This document shows positions 18,452-27,384 of a DNA stretch of 59,149 nucleotides, piece after piece; positions within the stretch are counted from its first letter, which is position 1; each line of letters starts with the position of its first letter. The translations under genes and the position numbers were made by a program. The DNA is from an uncultured Corynebacterium sp. (GTDB lineage: Bacteria > Actinomycetota > Actinomycetes > Mycobacteriales > Mycobacteriaceae): NCBI RefSeq assembly GCF_946221155.1, contig NZ_CAMIAN010000009.1:1-59149 (forward strand), given 5' to 3'. The notes under the pieces were generated by a model that ran no database searches, was not told the origin of the DNA, and was given only the letters and a program-made list of their open reading frames with translations.

Positions 18452-19285
18452 TTACAGCAGCGGGTTGGCGGCCTCGTCAACCCATAGCAGCGTAGCCTCC
18501 GTACCGGAGGCCAAAGCTGCGGGCCATTCGGCGCCATTGCCGCCGTTAAACACTTGGCCCGCAGCTTCTTTCTTTTCCTCGCCGCTGACTAGCAGCCACA
18601 CCTGTCGGGAGCGGTTGACCGCCTGCATGGTCAGGCTGATGCGCTCCGCCGGGGGCTTCGGGCACTCACGCACCGCAACCACGGAACCCTCGGCGTGGAG
18701 TAGCGCGTCGGTGTGTGGGAACAGCGAGTTGATGTGCCCTTCCGGTCCCATTCCCAGCAGGTGAATATCGAATCCTTCGGGCGCCACCTGATCGACCGTC
18801 TTGCCGTAGAACTGCGCGGCTGCATCTAGCGCCGGGCCGTTGGCTTCCTCACCAGCGGCGAGTGCCGGGATACGGAAGACGTTCAACGAGGGGATGTTGA
18901 CGTGGCGCAGCAGCGCATCGAAGGCCTGTTTGTCGTTGCGCTCCGGGTTGCCAGCGGCCAAGAAACGCTCGTCACCGAAGAAAACATATACCTGGGACCA
19001 GTCGATCGCGGTGACGGGGAAGTCCTCGGCCGTCTGCTGCGCCGCGTGGTCCAGGGCAGCGATCTCCGCCAGGGTAGCGATGCCCGCCCCGCCGCCGGTG
19101 AGCACCACGCGGACGATGCCGTCGCCCGTTAAAGTGTCCCCGGTGCGCTGCAGCTCCGCTACGGTGTTGATGAACTCGCGGGCTGCGGAGGTAGCCAGGT
19201 CCTGCTTGTTGTCGCGGGGGCGCAGCTCCACCCCTGTCTTGTCGCTGACGACTGCGGTGCGGCGGTTATTCTGCGTGGGCTTCAT
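18452..19285 (-). CDS. pgl: 6-phosphogluconolactonase
   Basis: Hydrolyses 6-phosphogluconolactone, the product of Zwf, to 6-phosphogluconate. It has 277 residues with the DevB/SOL-type features VVLTGGGAGI near 60-70, WSQVYVFFGDERFL (active region), and LLGMGPEGHINSLFPH. Its ATG overlaps the opcA stop by four bases (ATGA), which indicates translational coupling. It is the last gene of the minus-strand tkt-tal-zwf-opcA-pgl operon. The N-terminal ~30 residues before the conserved core look poorly conserved and could be shorter in life, but no better start is evident. Confidence 0.95.
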   Translation of the reverse strand: MKPTQNNRRTAVVSDKTGVELRPRDNKQDLATSAAREFINTVAELQRTGDTLTGDGIVRVVLTGGGAGIATLAEIAALDHAAQQTAEDFPVTAIDWSQVYVFFGDERFLAAGNPERNDKQAFDALLRHVNIPSLNVFRIPALAAGEEANGPALDAAAQFYGKTVDQVAPEGFDIHLLGMGPEGHINSLFPHTDALLHAEGSVVAVRECPKPPAERISLTMQAVNRSRQVWLLVSGEEKKEAAGQVFNGGNGAEWPAALASGTEATLLWVDEAANPLL

Positions 19286-20358
19286 CGTAGAGACTCCTGA
19301 CCATCGAAAGTGTTATAGGTTTCGCGGGCATCGCGGGACGTCCAGCGGTCCAGCTTGTCCTCCTGCGGCCCAGGGGTTGGCACGCCACGATACTGGGACG
19401 TACGGGGACCGCGATCCGGGCGGTTCACCCGCACCAATCCGCGGAGGGCATGCCCAAAGGCGTAGTCCGGGTCCAGATGGCGGAGCTCCTCGGCCAGGCA
19501 ATCGGCCAGTGCACGCCTGCCGAGGGTGACCATGGACTTCTGATCGCCGACGGTCAGCGACACCGTGTTGGCGTCAACCACCTCAACCTCAATGGCCCCC
19601 ACCTGGCGATAAAGCACCGCCTTTTCGATAGAGATCAAGCGATTGCCCTCCGCGTCCTCGTCATAGCGACCGTCGACCGTGACGTGCCTAGTCAAAGGCA
19701 CGTCCAGGCGCTCTGCCAACCAGCCGGCGGCGATGTCCACGGACGGGTCGTGCTTCGGCCCCCACACCTCGGCGGACACGATCGGGTGGTGCGGCGGCTG
19801 GTCCAGTGCGGAGGCCAGCAGACCGCGCCACAGGGTAATGCGGCTCCACACCATGTCTGAATCTCCGCGAGTGTACGTCATGCGGCGGCGGTAGAGGGCA
19901 TCCTCGTCCTCGTCCGTTAGCGAATCGGTAATGCGGCGGGTCGCCAGAGCACCAATAGGGTCGGCAGCCGGATTGCGCGGGCCAGTGCCGGGCCACCAGG
20001 CCACGATCGGAGTGTCGGGCAGCAGCAGGGGAGTCACGACGGAGGCGCGGTTGGCGGACAGCTCGCCGTGCAGGTGCATGATGATGATCTCGGAGGCCCC
20101 GGCATCGCCGCCAATGCGCAGCTGCGCGTCCAGCGAAGTCTCCTCGCTGCGGTGCGTAACTAGCACGATCACGCGGGCGGGATGCTCGCGGGAGGCGTCG
20201 TGGGTTGAGCTGATAATGCGGTCGAGGTCATCGTCCTCGCTGGTGACGACGATGAGGGTGAGCACGCGGCCGCTCGTGACGTCGCCGCGTTCCTCACGCA
20301 GCGCGCGGATGCGGCGCTCGATGTCTTTGGTCTTGGTGTTCGGAAGGTCGATGATCAT
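19282..20358 (-). CDS. opcA: glucose-6-phosphate dehydrogenase assembly protein OpcA
   Basis: OpcA family protein, needed for full activity of glucose-6-phosphate dehydrogenase in cyanobacteria and corynebacteria; in C. glutamicum it is treated as a Zwf partner subunit. It has 358 residues, begins MIIDLPNTKTKDIERRI, and carries GEVTSGRVLTLIV-like and RVIVLVTH segments, PDTPIVAWWPG, and the C-terminal LADCLAEELRHLDPD. There is no cofactor-binding motif, in keeping with a non-catalytic partner. It lies 60 bases after zwf and overlaps pgl by four bases. Confidence 0.94.
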   Translation of the reverse strand: MIIDLPNTKTKDIERRIRALREERGDVTSGRVLTLIVVTSEDDDLDRIISSTHDASREHPARVIVLVTHRSEETSLDAQLRIGGDAGASEIIIMHLHGELSANRASVVTPLLLPDTPIVAWWPGTGPRNPAADPIGALATRRITDSLTDEDEDALYRRRMTYTRGDSDMVWSRITLWRGLLASALDQPPHHPIVSAEVWGPKHDPSVDIAAGWLAERLDVPLTRHVTVDGRYDEDAEGNRLISIEKAVLYRQVGAIEVEVVDANTVSLTVGDQKSMVTLGRRALADCLAEELRHLDPDYAFGHALRGLVRVNRPDRGPRTSQYRGVPTPGPQEDKLDRWTSRDARETYNTFDGQESLR

Positions 20359-20418
20359 GGGCGTTTAGTGAGCGCTCCTCGCGCGGTCGGAGGGGTAGGT
20401 TAGGAACGAAAGGGGGCT

Positions 20419-21981
20419 CTAGGGGCGACGCCACTGCCGCCCCGACCGGGACAGAATCTCCTCGGCGCCCTTCGGCCCCCACGTACCGGCGGGGTAGTCT
20501 TCCGGGCGGCCGTGAAGAGCCCAGTGCTCCAGGATCGGATCCAGGATCTTCCAGGACAGCTCCACTTCCTCGTTAGTGGGAAATAAGCTCGCCTCGTCCA
20601 GGAGAGCATCCAGGATCAGGCGCTCGTAGGCCTCGGGGGATTCCTCGGTGAAGGACTCAGAGTAGCTGAAGTCCATATTCACGTCGCGGACCTCCATGGC
20701 CGAACCCGGCACCTTGGAACCAAAGCGCACCAGTACGCCCTCATCGGGCTGCACGCGGATAACCAGCATGTTGTTGCCCTGAGCCGTGGTCTGGCCGGGG
20801 CCGAACGGTAGGTGCGGGGCCTCCTTAAACACAATGGCGATCTCCGTCACTCGGCGCCCCAGGCGCTTGCCGGTACGCAGGTAGAACGGCACCCCGGCCC
20901 AGCGGCGAGAGGAGATCTCGAAAGTAGCAGCGGCGTATGTCTCCGTGGTGGACTCCGGGTCGAAACCGTCCTCCTGGCGCAGCCCCTTGACCGGGATCGA
21001 GCCCTGCCAGCCGGAGGTATACTGCCCGCGCGCCGTGGTCTGCGCAAAAGGCCCCACCGGGGTGGTTGCGCGCAGCACCTTCACCTTCTCCGCCTGCAGC
21101 TCCTCCGGGTTGAACGTCACCGGCTCTTCCATGGCGATCAGTGCCAGCAGCTGCAGTAGGTGGTTCTGGATCACGTCGCGAGCCGCACCGATGCCGTCGT
21201 AGTAGCCCGCGCGTCCGCCTAGCCCGATGTCCTCTGCCATGGTGATCTGCACGTGGTCCACGTAGTGGGCGTTGAACATCGGGTCGAACAGCTGGTTGGC
21301 GAAGCGCAACGCCAGGATGTTCTGCACCGTCTCCTTGCCTAGGTAGTGGTCGATGCGGAAAACGCTGGATTCCGGGAACACGCTGTTCACGATCTCATTG
21401 AGCTCGTGGGCCGACTGCTCGTCGTGGCCGAAAGGTTTTTCGATGACCACGCGGCGCCAGCCGTTGTGTAGCTCGCCGAGCTCCGGATCCGGCTTGGCTA
21501 GCCCCGAGCGCTCGAGTTGGTGGCACACGCTGGGGAAATGGTCTGGCGGGACGGACAGGTAATAAGCCCAGTTGCCGGCGGTGCCGCGTTCGTTGTCGAT
21601 CTCCCGGGTTTTCTCGGCGAGGGCGTCAAAAGCAGAATCGGTGGTGAAGTCGCCGGTGACGAAGAAGATTCCCTCGGCGAGGCGATCCCACACGTTCTGC
21701 CGCCACGGGGTGCGCGCGCGCTCCTTGACGCACTCCAAAACCTGCTCTTCAAACTGCTCCTTCGACCAGTCGCGGCGGCCGTAGCCAATCAGGCTGAAGC
21801 CGGGCGGCAGCAGGCCACGGTTTGCTAGGTCGTAGACGGCGGGCAGCAGCTTCTTGCGTGCCAGGTCTCCGGTTACACCGAAGATCACCAGACCGCAGGG
21901 TCCGGCGATACGCGGCAGGCGCTTGTCCAATTCGTCGCGCAACGGGTTGCGCCATTCCTCGGCGGAAAAGGGGAGTTGCAC
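20419..21981 (-). CDS. zwf: glucose-6-phosphate 1-dehydrogenase
   Basis: First committed step of the oxidative pentose phosphate pathway, generating NADPH and 6-phosphogluconolactone. It has 520 residues. The coenzyme loop reads IFGVTGDLARKKLLPA (about 33-48), and the substrate site RIDHYLGKETVQN lies near 208-220 with the catalytic His. VIEKPFGHD precedes it. AIVFKEAPHLPF and NMLVIRVQPDEG are typical of the C-terminal domain. The gene sits between tal and opcA in the operon, 60 bases from tal. The catalytic residues appear intact. Confidence 0.96.
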   Translation of the reverse strand: MQLPFSAEEWRNPLRDELDKRLPRIAGPCGLVIFGVTGDLARKKLLPAVYDLANRGLLPPGFSLIGYGRRDWSKEQFEEQVLECVKERARTPWRQNVWDRLAEGIFFVTGDFTTDSAFDALAEKTREIDNERGTAGNWAYYLSVPPDHFPSVCHQLERSGLAKPDPELGELHNGWRRVVIEKPFGHDEQSAHELNEIVNSVFPESSVFRIDHYLGKETVQNILALRFANQLFDPMFNAHYVDHVQITMAEDIGLGGRAGYYDGIGAARDVIQNHLLQLLALIAMEEPVTFNPEELQAEKVKVLRATTPVGPFAQTTARGQYTSGWQGSIPVKGLRQEDGFDPESTTETYAAATFEISSRRWAGVPFYLRTGKRLGRRVTEIAIVFKEAPHLPFGPGQTTAQGNNMLVIRVQPDEGVLVRFGSKVPGSAMEVRDVNMDFSYSESFTEESPEAYERLILDALLDEASLFPTNEEVELSWKILDPILEHWALHGRPEDYPAGTWGPKGAEEILSRSGRQWRRP

Positions 21982-22041
21982 TTGTTTAAAGTCCTATTTT
22001 CTTTAATCGGTGGGCGGTGGGTAATGCTCGCGCTGTTTGAG

Positions 22042-23154
22042 CTACTTGGCTTCTAACTGCGCGGATAGGGTGTCCAGCAACTCGTTCCAGGAGTTGACGA
22101 ACTTCTCCACACCCTCTTCTTCCAGCACGGTCCACACCTCGGCCAGGTTCACGCCCTCCGCATCGAGGCGGGCGAATACTTCGCGTGCATCCTCCGCAGT
22201 GCCAGTGAGGGTATCGCCGCGGATTTCGCCGTGGTCGATCGTCGCGTCCAGAGTGTTTTCCGGCATCGTGTTTACTGTGCGCGGTCCGGCCAGTTCGGTC
22301 ACGTATAGGGTGTCTGGGTACTCGGGGTTCTTTACTGAGGTGGACGCCCACAGTGGTCGCTGAACATGCGCTCCCTTGTCGGCAAGCGCGGTCCAGTCGG
22401 GGTTGTTCAGCAGATGATCCTCAAAGGCAGCATAGGCCAGCTGCGCGTTGGCCACGCCCGCCTTGCCCTTAAGCTGCTTGGCCTCGTCGGTGCCGATGTC
22501 ATCTAGGCGCTTGTCGATCTCAGTGTCCACGCGAGAAACGAAGAAGCTGGCCACTGAGTGAATCTTGGTAAGGTCCTTGCCAGCCTCAGCCGCGCGGGCG
22601 ATACCGGCTATGAATGCCTCCATCACCTGAACGTAGCGGCTGACGGAGAAAATCAGTGTCACATTCACGCTAATTCCCTCGGCCAGCACGTCGGTGATGG
22701 CAGGCAGGCATTCTTGCGTGGCGGGGATCTTGATCATGAGGTTCTCGCGCCCCACCTTGGCGGCCAGCTCCTTGGCCTGGGTAACGGTTGCCTCGCGCTC
22801 GTTTGCCAGACGCGGATCCACCTCGAGGGAGACCCTGCCATCCACACCATCGGTCTGTTCATAGATAGGCAGGAAGACGTCGCAGGCGTCCGCCACGTCG
22901 TCCGCCGCCATTTCGAAAACGGCAGTTTCGGCTGGGGTGCCGGCGGCAGCGAGCTTGCGCAGTTGCTCATCATAGGCCGTGCCCTGGGACATCGCGTTGG
23001 CAAAGATGGCAGGGTTCGTGGTCACTCCGACCACGCCCTTGTTCTCAATGACCTCGGCGAGGTTGCCGGTACGCAAGCGGTCACGGGACAGATCGTCCAG
23101 CCATACGGAGGTGCCGGCAGTAGCTAGTGCGTCGATATTGGCGGGGGTGCTCAT
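22042..23154 (-). CDS. tal: transaldolase
   Basis: Transfers a dihydroxyacetone unit between sedoheptulose 7-phosphate and glyceraldehyde 3-phosphate in the non-oxidative pentose phosphate pathway. I chose the ATG at 23154, since the protein then starts MSTPANIDALATAGTSVWLDDLSRDRL, the usual corynebacterial N-terminus; the open frame runs further upstream to 23262 without conserved sequence. That gives 370 residues. VIENKGVVGVTTNPAIFANAM, the Schiff-base Lys in NLMIKIPATQECLPAI and SVNVTLIFSVSRY are present. It follows tkt by 61 bases and precedes zwf by 60. Confidence 0.94.
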   Translation of the reverse strand: MSTPANIDALATAGTSVWLDDLSRDRLRTGNLAEVIENKGVVGVTTNPAIFANAMSQGTAYDEQLRKLAAAGTPAETAVFEMAADDVADACDVFLPIYEQTDGVDGRVSLEVDPRLANEREATVTQAKELAAKVGRENLMIKIPATQECLPAITDVLAEGISVNVTLIFSVSRYVQVMEAFIAGIARAAEAGKDLTKIHSVASFFVSRVDTEIDKRLDDIGTDEAKQLKGKAGVANAQLAYAAFEDHLLNNPDWTALADKGAHVQRPLWASTSVKNPEYPDTLYVTELAGPRTVNTMPENTLDATIDHGEIRGDTLTGTAEDAREVFARLDAEGVNLAEVWTVLEEEGVEKFVNSWNELLDTLSAQLEAK

Positions 23155-23215
23155 AAAAGGAATCAGTCCTTGGTGTGAGGTGGGGGTGTGGGGTTCTCTC
23201 AAGTGGCGGCGGGCG

Positions 23216-25306
23216 CTACTTGTTCGCCGCGATGGAGTCGTGCGCGGCGGCGACGACTGCATCGGAAGTGATGCCGAACTCGCGGTAGAGCGTCTGGTAG
23301 TCAGCCGAAGCGCCGTAGTGCTCCAGGGAGATAGTACGGCCGTTTAGGCCAACAAAGCGGTGCCACGGCATGGCGATTCCGGCCTCCACGGACACGCGGG
23401 CCGTCACGCTACTCGGCAGTACCTGCTCCTGGTACTCAGCATCCTGTTCGAGGAACCACTCCATGACCGGCATGGAAACCACGCGAGTGCCCACCCCTTG
23501 GTTCTCCAGCTCCTTGGCGGCCTCCACGGCCAGCTGCACCTCAGAACCGGTGGCCAGCAAAATGACCTCCGGGGTGTCCGTCGATTCTTCGACTAGTACG
23601 TAGCCGCCGCGAGCCACGCCCTCGGCAGCCTTGTCCTGGGTACCCTCCAGCACGGGAACGTTCTGGCGGGTGAGGACCAGAGCCTTCGGGGACTCCTCAG
23701 CCTGCAGGGCAGCCACCCAGCCTGCAGCGGTCTCATTGGCGTCCGCCGGGCGGATAACGGCCAGGTGGGGGATCGCACGCAGCGATGCTAGGTGCTCCAC
23801 CGGCTGGTGGGTCGGACCGTCCTCGCCAAGGCCGATGGAATCGTGTGTCCAGACGTGATAGGTGTCGGTCTGCATCAGGGCGCCCAGGCGCACCGCGCCA
23901 CGGGCGTAGTCGGAGAACTGCAGGAACGTTGCGCCGTACGGGCGGGTCGGGCCGTGCAGGGCGATGCCGTTCAGGATGGCGACCATGCCGTGCTCGCGGA
24001 TACCAAAGTGCAGGTTGCGGCCACCCGGCTCCGTGGAGAAGTTGCGGGTACTGATGGCCTCCGGGCCGAAGCTCGGGGAGCCCTTGATGATGGTGTTGGT
24101 GGAGCCAGCCAGGTCAGCGGAACCGCCCCACAGCTCCGGCAGGGTCTTGCCCAGAGCCTGCAGGGTAGCCTCAGAGGCCTTGCGAGTAGCCAGGGACTCG
24201 CCGGCCTCCCAGCTGGGAACCTCGGCGTCGAAGCCCTCCGGAAGTTCGCGGGCATACAGGCGGTCGAACAGAGCCTTGTTCTCCGGGTTGTTCTCCGCCC
24301 AGGCGTCAAAAAGAACCTGCCACTGCTTGTGCGCCTCCGCGCCACGCTCAATCAGACCGCGGGTGTGGGCGATTACATTGTCCTCTACCGGGAATGGCTC
24401 GTCCGGGAAGTCCAGAGCTTGTTTGATGCCCGTGATCTCATCCGATCCGAGGGCAGCACCGTGGGAAGCACCGGTATCCATCTTCGTCGGCGCGGGGTAA
24501 GCGATAACGCTGCGCAAGCGGATGAAAGTGGGGCGAGATGTCTCGGCCTTGGCGCGCTCCACGGCGTCCAGAATGCCCTCCACATCCTCGCCGGTGACCT
24601 CGAGGGTCTGCCAGCCATAGGCGGCGTAACGAGCGGAGACGTCCTCGGTGAAGGCGATTTCGGTCTGGTCTTCGATCGAAATTCCGTTGTCATCCCAGAA
24701 GACGATGAGGTTGCCCAGCTGCTGGGTGCCTGCCAGGGAGGAAGCCTCAGAGGTCACACCCTCCTGCACGTCGCCGTCAGAAGCGATGACGTAGATGAAG
24801 TGGTCGAACGGGGACTCACCGGCAGGTGCCTGTGGGTCGAATAGGGTGCGCTCGCGGCGGGAAGCCATCGCCATGCCCACCGCGGATGCCAGACCCTGGC
24901 CCAGCGGGCCGGTAGTAATTTCCACACCATCCGTGTGGTGCACCTCCGGGTGACCAGGAGTCTTGGAACCCCAGGTGCGAAGTGCCTGCAGGTCCTCCAG
25001 CTCCAGGCCAAAGCCACCCAGGTACAGCTGGATGTACTGAGTCAGGGAAGAGTGGCCCGCAGACAGTACGAACCGATCCCTACCGACCCAGTGCACGTCC
25101 TGCGGATCGTGGCGAAGTACGCGCTGGTACAGGGTGTAGGCCAGCGGCGCCAGGCTCATCGCCGTGCCGGGGTGGCCCGAGCCGCAGTTTTCCACTGCGT
25201 CTGCGGCCAGCACACGGGCAAGGTCGACCGCGCGCGTGTCGGTCTCCGTCCAGTCCGCCGGGTAGTTTCGCACGGTGAGTGCCTGCTGTTCTGGGGAGAG
25301 AGTCAC
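23216..25306 (-). CDS. tkt: transketolase
   Basis: Thiamine-diphosphate enzyme moving two-carbon units between sugar phosphates. I chose the GTG at 25306, behind GAAAGG, because the protein then begins VTLSPEQQALTVRNYPADW like its corynebacterial homologs; an upstream ATG at 25342 would add 12 unconserved residues and lie before a likely -10 box. The result is 696 residues. Hallmarks are GSGHPGTAMSLAP, TTGPLGQGLASAVGMA, the ThDP motif ASDGDVQEGVTSEASS with WDDN, GIREHGM and DSIGLGEDGPTHQP. It heads the pentose-phosphate operon and is divergent from ctaB. Confidence 0.95.
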   Translation of the reverse strand: MTLSPEQQALTVRNYPADWTETDTRAVDLARVLAADAVENCGSGHPGTAMSLAPLAYTLYQRVLRHDPQDVHWVGRDRFVLSAGHSSLTQYIQLYLGGFGLELEDLQALRTWGSKTPGHPEVHHTDGVEITTGPLGQGLASAVGMAMASRRERTLFDPQAPAGESPFDHFIYVIASDGDVQEGVTSEASSLAGTQQLGNLIVFWDDNGISIEDQTEIAFTEDVSARYAAYGWQTLEVTGEDVEGILDAVERAKAETSRPTFIRLRSVIAYPAPTKMDTGASHGAALGSDEITGIKQALDFPDEPFPVEDNVIAHTRGLIERGAEAHKQWQVLFDAWAENNPENKALFDRLYARELPEGFDAEVPSWEAGESLATRKASEATLQALGKTLPELWGGSADLAGSTNTIIKGSPSFGPEAISTRNFSTEPGGRNLHFGIREHGMVAILNGIALHGPTRPYGATFLQFSDYARGAVRLGALMQTDTYHVWTHDSIGLGEDGPTHQPVEHLASLRAIPHLAVIRPADANETAAGWVAALQAEESPKALVLTRQNVPVLEGTQDKAAEGVARGGYVLVEESTDTPEVILLATGSEVQLAVEAAKELENQGVGTRVVSMPVMEWFLEQDAEYQEQVLPSSVTARVSVEAGIAMPWHRFVGLNGRTISLEHYGASADYQTLYREFGITSDAVVAAAHDSIAANK

Positions 25307-25345
25307 TGTCAGTTGCCTTTCTTCATCAAGCTGAATACCCAATAC

Positions 25346-25351
25346 ATACTA
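25346..25351 (-). promoter_or_regulatory. candidate -10 box of the tkt operon
   Basis: TAGTAT on the minus strand, about 40 bases upstream of the tkt GTG. No -35 is convincing. If used, transcription would begin near 25339, downstream of the ATG at 25342, which favours the GTG start. Confidence 0.35.
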
Positions 25352-25563
25352 ATGGTCATAGCCGTTCGCCGTGGCTAGTGGGCGCAGTTGCAGGCCGGAT
25401 TTCCGCGCCAAAGATTTATTGCACTCTGTGGGAACTTTCTTGGGCTTGACTCCGACCATATAAAGATGGGTACGCGCAGACTCTGTTTCGGCCTGCGCAG
25501 TGTGCTCGGGTAGCGTTAGACGCGATTCGGAAAATATTCGAGAAGGTGGAGGCGAGGCAGCCG

Positions 25564-26502
25564 GTGAAGACATTCGCTGAGACGGCCAAGGCATATCTAG
25601 CACTGACCAAACCTAGGGTCATTGAGCTGTTGCTGGTGGCCACGATTCCTGCGATGTTGCAGGCAGCGCGCGGCGAAGTAAACTTCGGTCTCATCCTCTT
25701 GACGCTCATCGGCGGCTGGATGGGTGCCGGCGCGGCCAACACGTTCAACAACGTGGTCGACCACGACATCGACCAGCTGATGCGCCGCACCCGTCGCCGT
25801 CCGACCGCCCGCCAGACAGTATCGGTTGGAGAGGCCCGCATCTTCGCCTGGGTGCTGCTCATCGCCTCTGTGCTGTGGCTGGGCTTCTTGTGCCACTCGT
25901 GGCTGGCCGCCGGCTTCATCGTTCTGACGAACTGGTTCTATGTCTACGTTTACACCAAGTGGCTGAAGCGCCGTACCTGGCAAAACGTCATCTGGGGTGG
26001 CGCTGCGGGCTGTATGCCGGTGATCGTTGGTTGGGCCGTCATCACTGATAACAACGGCGGTGCCTTCCACGCGGGGTGGTCTTCGTGGGTTCAGGCGCTC
26101 ATTTTGTTCATGATTATTTTCTTCTGGACGCCGCCGCATACCTGGGCTCTGGGAATGCGCTACCGCGAGGACTACGAGGCCGCCGGTGTGCCTATGATGC
26201 CTGTGGTCAAACCCCCGCTGCAGGTTACGCGCCAAATCCTGGCTTACACCTGGGCAACCGTGATCACTTCGCTGCTGCTGGTTCCAGCCGCTAGCTGGAT
26301 CTACCTGGCAGCGGCTGTGCTGTCCGGCGCCTGGTTCATTATCAAGGCGCATCTGCTGCACCGTGGCGTGAAAAACGGCACCCCGGTCAAGCCGATGCAG
26401 CTGTTCTTCCTGTCGAACAACTACCTGTCGCTACTGTTCGTGGCTCTCTCTGTTGATGCCGTGCTGGGCTGGCAGACTCTCGCCGAGGCTGTGCTCGGCT
26501 AG
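25564..26502 (+). CDS. ctaB: protoheme IX farnesyltransferase (heme O synthase)
   Basis: Membrane prenyltransferase converting heme b to heme O, the first step to heme A for cytochrome aa3 oxidase. I chose the GTG at 25564, preceded by GGAGGCGAGG, giving 312 residues; a GTG at 25546 is possible. It begins VKTFAETAKAYLALTKPRVIELLLVA. The first Asp-rich prenyl-diphosphate motif is NNVVDHDIDQLMRRTRRRPTA, the second is in MRYREDYEAAGVPMMPV. About eight or nine hydrophobic helices are seen. ctaA, the next enzyme, is 0.9 kb away on the other strand. The tkt-ctaB divergent pair is usual in this group. Confidence 0.95.
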   Translation: MKTFAETAKAYLALTKPRVIELLLVATIPAMLQAARGEVNFGLILLTLIGGWMGAGAANTFNNVVDHDIDQLMRRTRRRPTARQTVSVGEARIFAWVLLIASVLWLGFLCHSWLAAGFIVLTNWFYVYVYTKWLKRRTWQNVIWGGAAGCMPVIVGWAVITDNNGGAFHAGWSSWVQALILFMIIFFWTPPHTWALGMRYREDYEAAGVPMMPVVKPPLQVTRQILAYTWATVITSLLLVPAASWIYLAAAVLSGAWFIIKAHLLHRGVKNGTPVKPMQLFFLSNNYLSLLFVALSVDAVLGWQTLAEAVLG

Positions 26503-26529
26503 CATAGCGACCTAGCATCACGACTAAGA

Positions 26530-27324
26530 TCACCAAGCCGTCCTGAGCCAATTGCGCTCGGCGAGGTTGAATACGGCTTCGCACTGTTTCTTCGTAAGCC
26601 CGGAATCGAGCTCCGCGTGGGTTTGCCCGGGTCGACGACTGATGCCGACGATCGCCCAGCCGTTATTGTTCAGACCATCCGCGACAGCAGTTTCCGCCGA
26701 TGAGGCCATATTAAAACGGGTGCGATACCAGTCGGGCTTGCGCTTCATCTCAAACTCAAAGGAGTGCATCTGCCGGAACGAGCCATCAGGGTAAAGCACG
26801 TGGAGAGGCGCCCGATAGTAGTAATAAAACGTTGAGCCTGCAGATTCGCTTTCTCGCCTTGCGGTGCGGCAATGATAGACCTGCCCGACCAGTGCCGGGT
26901 AGTAGTCGATCCAGCCATTCTTCCAGGCGGTAACGATTCGCCTGCGTCGTGCTAAGGCGCTGGAGATCGAGTAGACCGCGACAACGACGAAGACCATTCC
27001 AACGATGAAAAAGACCGTATCCGTGAGACGGAGACTGTCGGCCGTTGCATCCCCACGGCGAAGTTTGCTGAGAATCAGCATGAGGCCAATAGCAGCGAAG
27101 ACGGCACCGAAGAGCCCAACGACCAGGAAGATAATCAGGCTACCCGGCATATCCCGAGCGTAAGGCCGCGGACCCGCTGCCTTTATTGCTTCAAAGGCCC
27201 CACTGTTATCCCGCATCGGGTTGGGGGTGGAGTAGTAGCGCTCGCCCCGTTCAGGCACCAGTGGAGTACCGACCCCCGAGTTGAACGTCAGTGTGGTGCG
27301 CGGCATGCGCGTCGGCTGAGTCAT
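26530..27324 (-). CDS. two-helix membrane protein, DUF3592-like (paralog of the gene at 46657)
   Basis: A 264-residue protein of unknown function. The first 55 residues are polar and low in conservation. Two hydrophobic helices follow (about 60-83 and 103-125). A soluble domain with RRRRIVTAWKNGWIDYYPALVGQVY, a run of aromatic residues (FYYYYRAPLHVLYPDG), and a C-terminal SGLTKKQCEAVFNLAERNW make up the rest. The same plan, with AWGNGW-PARVGGV, RRYYYKAMVQAYPTDG and LSAKQVKAALDV, is seen in the 252-residue protein at 46657-47415, so the two are paralogs. The layout resembles DUF3592 proteins; this name is from memory. It is the last gene behind ctaA, 60 bases downstream. Confidence 0.7.
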   Translation of the reverse strand: MTQPTRMPRTTLTFNSGVGTPLVPERGERYYSTPNPMRDNSGAFEAIKAAGPRPYARDMPGSLIIFLVVGLFGAVFAAIGLMLILSKLRRGDATADSLRLTDTVFFIVGMVFVVVAVYSISSALARRRRIVTAWKNGWIDYYPALVGQVYHCRTARRESESAGSTFYYYYRAPLHVLYPDGSFRQMHSFEFEMKRKPDWYRTRFNMASSAETAVADGLNNNGWAIVGISRRPGQTHAELDSGLTKKQCEAVFNLAERNWLRTAW

Positions 27325-27384
27325 GGTTCGACCCCTCGTCGCTGTCAGCTAGACAATAACCCTGGACTCTGTATTTTAGCCGTC

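Noticed and set aside
22042..23262. 406-residue form of transaldolase
   Set aside because: The first 36 residues are Ser/Arg/Pro-rich without similarity to the family. MSTPANIDALA at 23154 is the usual start.
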